Part shown: piece after piece, positions 63,090 to 64,000 of the stretch
Numbering within the stretch: position 1 is the stretch's first letter
Layout of the letters: every line of letters begins with the position of its first letter
Notes under the pieces: model-generated
What the model saw: the letters and a program-made list of their open reading frames with translations, nothing else
The model's database searches: none
Told to the model about the DNA's origin: nothing
Assembly (NCBI GenBank): GCA_029339505.1
Contig: JAQISU010000233.1
Location: 4,574,001-4,638,000, forward strand
Reading direction: 5' to 3'
Source: Unio delphinus
Taxonomy: Eukaryota; Mollusca; Bivalvia; Unionida; Unionidae
Length of the DNA stretch: 64,000 bases
Position numbers and translations under genes: made by a program

Positions 63090-64000
63090 AAAGGTATACG
63101 CAAGACGTAATTAAATTACGAAATAACACGTCATCATAACGACGCGACGCGAGGTCACAACACCCGAGAATGCTTCGCGAGACAAGATATTTGGTAAGGG
63201 CTAAGCAAAGTGACTCGTGCGAGAACCACGCGATGCAAGGGAGGCCGCAGAATGACGCCACATGAGGCTATGCAAGGTTTGAGAACCAAAAGGCAAGGGA
63301 ATGGATATGATGAAGGGATGGTGTCGCAGAAGGAAAACGGAATTATGATTAAAGGTGAGAACTGCACGACACAATTCGACTCCTGTAATGAGATAGGTTA
63401 AACATCATATGAAATTAAATGAGCAAGGGTTAAACATAGCAGATTGAAAGTACAAAGAAGTTTTTTTTTTTATGGTTTAACGCCATTTCACAGCACAATA
63501 TAGGCTATACATGGCGGCGAGTATTATTGGTGGAGGAAGAACCCGGACAAACCCCGGAAAGAACCACCGACCCATTAGAAGCTCCTGGCAAGCTTTCTCA
63601 TATAACTACATTTGCCGAATCTTTGACTCGAACACACGCAGAGGTGAGATGGCAGTGGTCCGTAACGGACAGCGCTTTAGACCAGTCGGCTACTTGGGGC
63701 ACCGGAAAGTACAAAGAAGATACGGTCATGTAAAAGTGACAATGATCACGTATGCTAAGCAAGACAATGATTGGGGAAGAGGTCGATATTCTGATGTGAC
63801 GCAATTTAATATACAACACTAGGGGCTTTGATGTAACAAATTTCCAATGTTGAAAAACAAAGTTTCTCTTTTATCAAATGTTACGTATTATTGTTTCTGC
63901 ATTATGATCTGGCCTGAGAAAAAGATACATAATAATGATTGTTGAATATAAAAAAATATTGTCTTGACAATAAAGAGTATTCGCTTGTTCCAGAAATCCA
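63090..64000 (+). repeat. Direct repeat unit 2, with SINE insertion
   Basis: Second copy of unit 1, about 1.4 kb to its right, interrupted by a SINE at 63461-63704 and running off the window end. Confidence 0.8.
63461..63704 (-). mobile_element. SINE family B, copy 4
   Basis: Family B body (ATGGCGGCGAG, GGTTTAACGCC) with the tRNA-like head on the right. It is flanked by a perfect 15-bp duplication GAAAGTACAAAGAAG (63446-63460 and 63705-63719). Unit 1 has a single GAAAGTACAAAGAAG near 61905 with no SINE, an empty paralogous site that fixes the boundaries. Confidence 0.93.

Overview
The window is eukaryotic, AT-rich, intron-containing DNA full of microsatellites and minisatellites, tRNA-derived SINEs and small inverted-repeat transposons. 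A repeated family of IAP/BIRC genes (BIR, UBA and RING exons), a THAP-domain gene and TTAGGG-type repeats point to a metazoan, most likely a mollusc and perhaps a bivalve. That host call is inference from gene content only. Its most striking content is a nearly complete Polinton/Maverick (adintovirus-like) element of about 14.9 kb.

Layout. 1-4.6 kb: gene-free, with one minisatellite. 4.96-6.6 kb: IAP copy A, a pseudogene. 11.6-15 kb: IAP copy B, an open gene that has lost its first BIR and the first RING zinc ligand. 18.6-20.07 kb: IAP copy D, an inverted, truncated RING-exon pseudogene. 20.1-33.1 kb: a large, imperfect, mosaic inverted duplication around a microsatellite core near 27.1-28.15 kb; one arm holds a two-exon THAP-domain gene (30.3-31.15 kb, minus). 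33.7-34.5 kb: two SINEs of different families with clear target-site duplications. 35.0-38.5 kb: IAP copy C, intact (three exons, 565 codons, two BIRs, UBA-like segment, RING). 38.5-46.3 kb: gene-poor DNA, mostly a paralogue of the sequence downstream of copy B, plus SINEs. 46.518-61.456 kb: the Polinton. 61.5-64 kb: the interrupted flank and a direct repeat holding another SINE.

The Polinton has terminal inverted repeats of about 300 bp and sits in a TA microsatellite. It encodes a packaging ATPase (minus), a zinc-ribbon/PLA2-like product split over two frames, an rve integrase, a protein-primed-type DNA polymerase B that runs on into a superfamily 1 helicase (minus), a zinc-finger protein, an HNH homing-endonuclease-like protein, a coiled-coil protein, and a rightward virion cluster: an unknown protein, a small amphipathic protein, the double-jelly-roll major capsid protein, a pVI-like membrane-active protein, an adenain-like protease, a fibre-like protein, a membrane protein and a penton-like minor capsid protein. 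Integrase and polymerase serve integration and replication; ATPase, protease and capsid proteins would serve virion assembly. Several genes carry single-base breaks (integrase, polymerase-helicase, fibre-like protein, minor capsid protein), so the copy is young but damaged, or the assembly has homopolymer errors.

The four IAP copies appear to be paralogous blocks of one ancestral locus at different stages of decay. Copies B and C share long flanking homology (about 11.6-18.6 kb against 35.0-42.8 kb), including the same TTA microsatellite beside a 3' splice site.
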